Shown here: one piece after another, positions 61,640 to 64,000 of the stretch
How positions within the stretch are numbered: position 1 is the stretch's first letter
How the letters are laid out: every line of letters starts with the position of its first letter
Made by a program: the position numbers and the translations under genes
Assembly: GCF_037975245.1 (NCBI RefSeq)
Contig: NC_092575.1
Span: 18,623,841 to 18,687,840, forward strand
Length of the DNA: 64,000 nt
Origin: Apostichopus japonicus
Lineage: Eukaryota > Echinodermata > Holothuroidea > Aspidochirotida > Stichopodidae
Reading direction: 5' to 3'
The notes under the pieces: generated by a model
What the model was told of the DNA's origin: nothing
What the model saw: only the letters and a program-made list of their open reading frames with translations
The model's database searches: none

Positions 61640-62595
61640 ACCTCATCTCGAAAAACTTTGCTAAACAGTTGTCTGGTGCTTCCATCGTGGTACGAAAGAT
61701 ATTCGTTCACTCTTGATCTTTTTCTCAAATCTTTCGGGTACCAATGATCATCGATATCCTTTGAAAATTTCTCAATCACATAGAAAAGGATAGCCCAACT
61801 GATGGAGAGGGGAAAATGGCAAAATTATGAAAAGGGACAATGATATAAAATATAGAAAATTGTAAGAAAAGACAAAATGGGAGCATAATCATCACGACGA
61901 CAAGTAAATACATGGTAGATGACTCACCTTTATAGACATATAATTTTAACTTTTTGGGGGGTTGAAATTTTAACTGCTTTTAAATGTGGAGAAAATTGAA
62001 AATAAATACATGTATACATTTGTGGACTGAGGTGTTTTGAGCAAGTTTAAATGTCATTTGAGGTCAGTTCACCACGTTCTTAAATTTCAATCAAAAAAGT
62101 TATGTCTTTTTTTCCGTCAGTATATAGTTCTTCAAAGCACTGTAACTCAGCCATGCGGCTTTATATATTATTGCAAGGTGTTGGGATAAGAACGTGTGGA
62201 AGTTTTTGTCATCCGTCGAGTTTGGTCATTTTGTAGGCCTGTTTGGAAAGAATCGTTTTCGGCCACTTTTGTTTATTTCAAAGTTTTATATAGGCCTATT
62301 TTATAACTGCACGGAAAATAATACAAAGCTAGAATTAAACTCTTGGTGCATGGTTATATAGTGACATAGCCTTGCTCCCTCATTTTCTACCGAATTAATT
62401 TAGTTTTGATATAGGCCTATCTCTCATTTTCAAGAAACGTGTGTTTGTTCAAGTTTGAAGACTCTAAGCATGCATGCATGCTCTCTTAGCGACTTAAATT
62501 GACTTACCCTTCAGTGAGAATAAAGTCGCCGTCTTTCAGGACCGGGACGCAATGACGCGGATTAATTTTCAGAAACTCAGGAGAGTGTTGTTCAT
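60148..62595 (-). CDS. GSTT: GSTT-A copy 4: theta-class glutathione S-transferase, exons 2-5 (exon 1 beyond window end)
   Basis: Visible exons in coding order are 62508-62595, 61642-61798, 60893-61063 and 60148-60351, all open with GT/AG joints and the same phases as the other copies. By comparison with copy 2, exon 1 should lie near 64.3 kb, outside the window, so the gene is cut by the window and not broken. Exon 3 reads LFYVIEKF and ends LFSKVFRDE. Exon 4 starts YLSKMRSYC and ends DILAVAE. Exon 5 has TTKNYPKLAAW and ends VIQQMQS. The YLSKM start and the shared intron 1 element tie it to copy 2. Intron 3 has an expanded TA microsatellite right next to the exon 3 donor (61592-61637). The 3' hexamer is TATAAA where the other copies have AATAAA. 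Confidence 0.9.
60517..60694. mobile_element. hAT-type MITE in GSTT-A intron 4 (U4)
   Basis: Same site. TSD GTGTAGAC on the left, GTGTAGAG on the right. Confidence 0.85.
61289..61475. mobile_element. MITE in GSTT-A intron 3 (U4)
   Basis: Same element and site as at 5714. Confidence 0.7.
61592..61637. repeat. (TA)n microsatellite next to exon 3 donor (U4)
   Basis: An expanded form of the short TA tract found beside exon 3 in every GSTT-A copy. It starts 4 bp after the exon on the intron side. Confidence 0.85.
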
Positions 62596-63365
62596 CTATG
62601 GAGAAATTATATTTGAACATAACACTTATTTAAACGTTGAAGTTTATTCCACTATAGCGTTGCCCTGTACACATATATAATGTAAAAACATATGTTGCAA
62701 GGATGGTCCACCAAGTCCCCTCCCTGCCTCCCCTTCACCGGCTCACTCAGTACTGACCGAAGCTGAAACTGGATTCAGATTAATGAGAACAAAATAATCA
62801 GATAGAGGCAGGGTATATAATGCATGGGTTCTGTTGATTGGAAAATCACATCTCGCCCTAGCTTATTTATCACATCCTCGTAACACTTTCTATTTTTACG
62901 GTGGGTCGCGCGGGATTTCCCCAGACGTCGACAATTTCTTCTACAGTTTTCGGAGCTTGTCGACGGAGATCGGTGAATTGTTATTATGGTTTTAACATCA
63001 ATCCATAGTCCAAGCTAGCTTTCATTAATTATTATGAGTACGAAGGTAATTAGGCATTGGTAACTGAAGCAGTCGTGACGCATTCCTCAAGGTGAGCCTA
63101 AAAACTTGCGGATCGGCTGCTATAATTGACAATCTTTATGAACCAACTGATAAACAGCGGGAACTTTAAACTGCCATGGCTATGAACCGGTATTTCTGTT
63201 ACTCCTGGAGCCGGGCTGAGCGCGTGTGTAACAGCATCATCACTTTAGCTAAGTTATATGTGCACACAGTAATTATAAACGGAGATGGAAGGACATAGAG
63301 ATTAAATACAACTAACTGAATTGAGATGTTCGTTAAACGCACAACCTCGCGAGGGGAGACTCATT

Positions 63366-63653
63366 CAGGCGCGTAGCCAAGGGGGGGGGGGGGGACGAAT
63401 GGGGCAACCGCCCCCTTTCAGCATATTTTTTTATTTTTTTTTATGATATCGCTAGTAATTTCAAAATAAAAAATGCTTAGATGCAACTAACAAGGCCTGG
63501 AAAGTGTCATTTCCAGCGATCTGGGAGGCATTTTCGGCCAACATTTTCTTGTACGCTTCGCGCCAACACATGGTGGCGCTACGCTTAGGATAGCCTTGCT
63601 ACAGCTGCTACCGTTTTCACCCCTCCCTTGGCAAATTCCTCGCTATGCCCCTG
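63366..63653. mobile_element. hAT-type MITE in GSTT-A intron 1 (U4)
   Basis: Same element and site as at 20823. TSD GACTCATT and GACTCACT. Confidence 0.8.
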
Positions 63654-64000
63654 GACTCACTAGTATATAACAAACCGCATCAATCCGGATTTTTCATATA
63701 TTAGGAATAATCAGGCAATATACTTATGTTCTTATTCATCCACGATCAATGCCAGTATACGATAACCATATATCAAACCATTACTGAGACAAAACTGATT
63801 CTCCAATAAATGAACTGACTAGCTTACATGCTTTAATTTATTGTCAATATTACATTGAACCAAGGATTTCTGCAAAAACACACACAACCCCCCCCCCCCA
63901 CCACGCACACACGACCCCCCCCCCCCACCCCCGTAACTTACCTATAAACTCGTAGCCTACTCATATATTGGAGCTAATGCAAAAATGACGTACACGTGCT

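Larger units (their letters stand above)
54296..64000. repeat. Tandem unit U4 (truncated by window end)
   Basis: It is closest to U2 in exons and in the intron 1 element. It has a ~3.1-kb tandem-repeat element at 54680-57757 and a ~630-bp deletion near 59052 relative to U2 (U2 positions ~15840-16470). It carries GSTT-A copy 4. Confidence 0.9.

Overview
The window is eukaryotic genomic DNA, AT-rich and crowded with transposons. Its genes are intron-containing theta-class glutathione S-transferases (GSTT), all on the minus strand. Five-exon GSTT genes, numerous non-autonomous hAT elements, a tRNA-derived SINE, long G/C homopolymers at element ends and heterozygous-looking paralogous blocks suggest a marine invertebrate. 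An echinoderm such as a sea cucumber or sea urchin is my guess, but the species cannot be fixed from this sequence alone.

Layout: the window is built from a tandem unit of about 13.6 kb present four times. U1 is 959-14592, U2 is 14593-28218, U3 is 37330-54295 (enlarged to about 17 kb by insertions) and U4 runs from 54296 past the window end. A unique spacer of about 9.1 kb (28219-37329) separates U2 from U3, and a unique left flank (1-958) precedes U1. U1 resembles U3 and U2 resembles U4 in exon sequence and in shared or missing insertions. This indicates that an ancestral pair was duplicated again, or that two haplotypes were joined during assembly.

Each unit carries one GSTT gene, here called GSTT-A, with exon joints in the same phase in every copy. 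The U1, U2 and U3 copies are complete (241, 243 and 243 aa). The U4 copy has exons 2-5, and its exon 1 lies past the window end. Each full unit also carries the 3' end of a second, diverged gene, GSTT-B. The only visible GSTT-B exon 3 lies in the spacer. U1 and U3 therefore hold orphan exons 4-5, and U2 has exon 3 and exon 5 but has lost most of exon 4. No intact GSTT-B was found.

Most remaining sequence is repeat. There are at least seven hAT-type families with 8-bp target-site duplications, one 1.78-kb hAT element, nested hAT insertions, a tRNA-SINE, a 3-kb element with ~400-bp tandem repeats and a 3' hairpin, two 26-29 bp hairpin insertions, and fragments matching the 5' end of U2 snRNA (the spliceosomal RNA, not unit U2). 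The GSTT-A copies probably supply cytosolic glutathione-conjugation activity and could differ in expression because different elements have landed around them.
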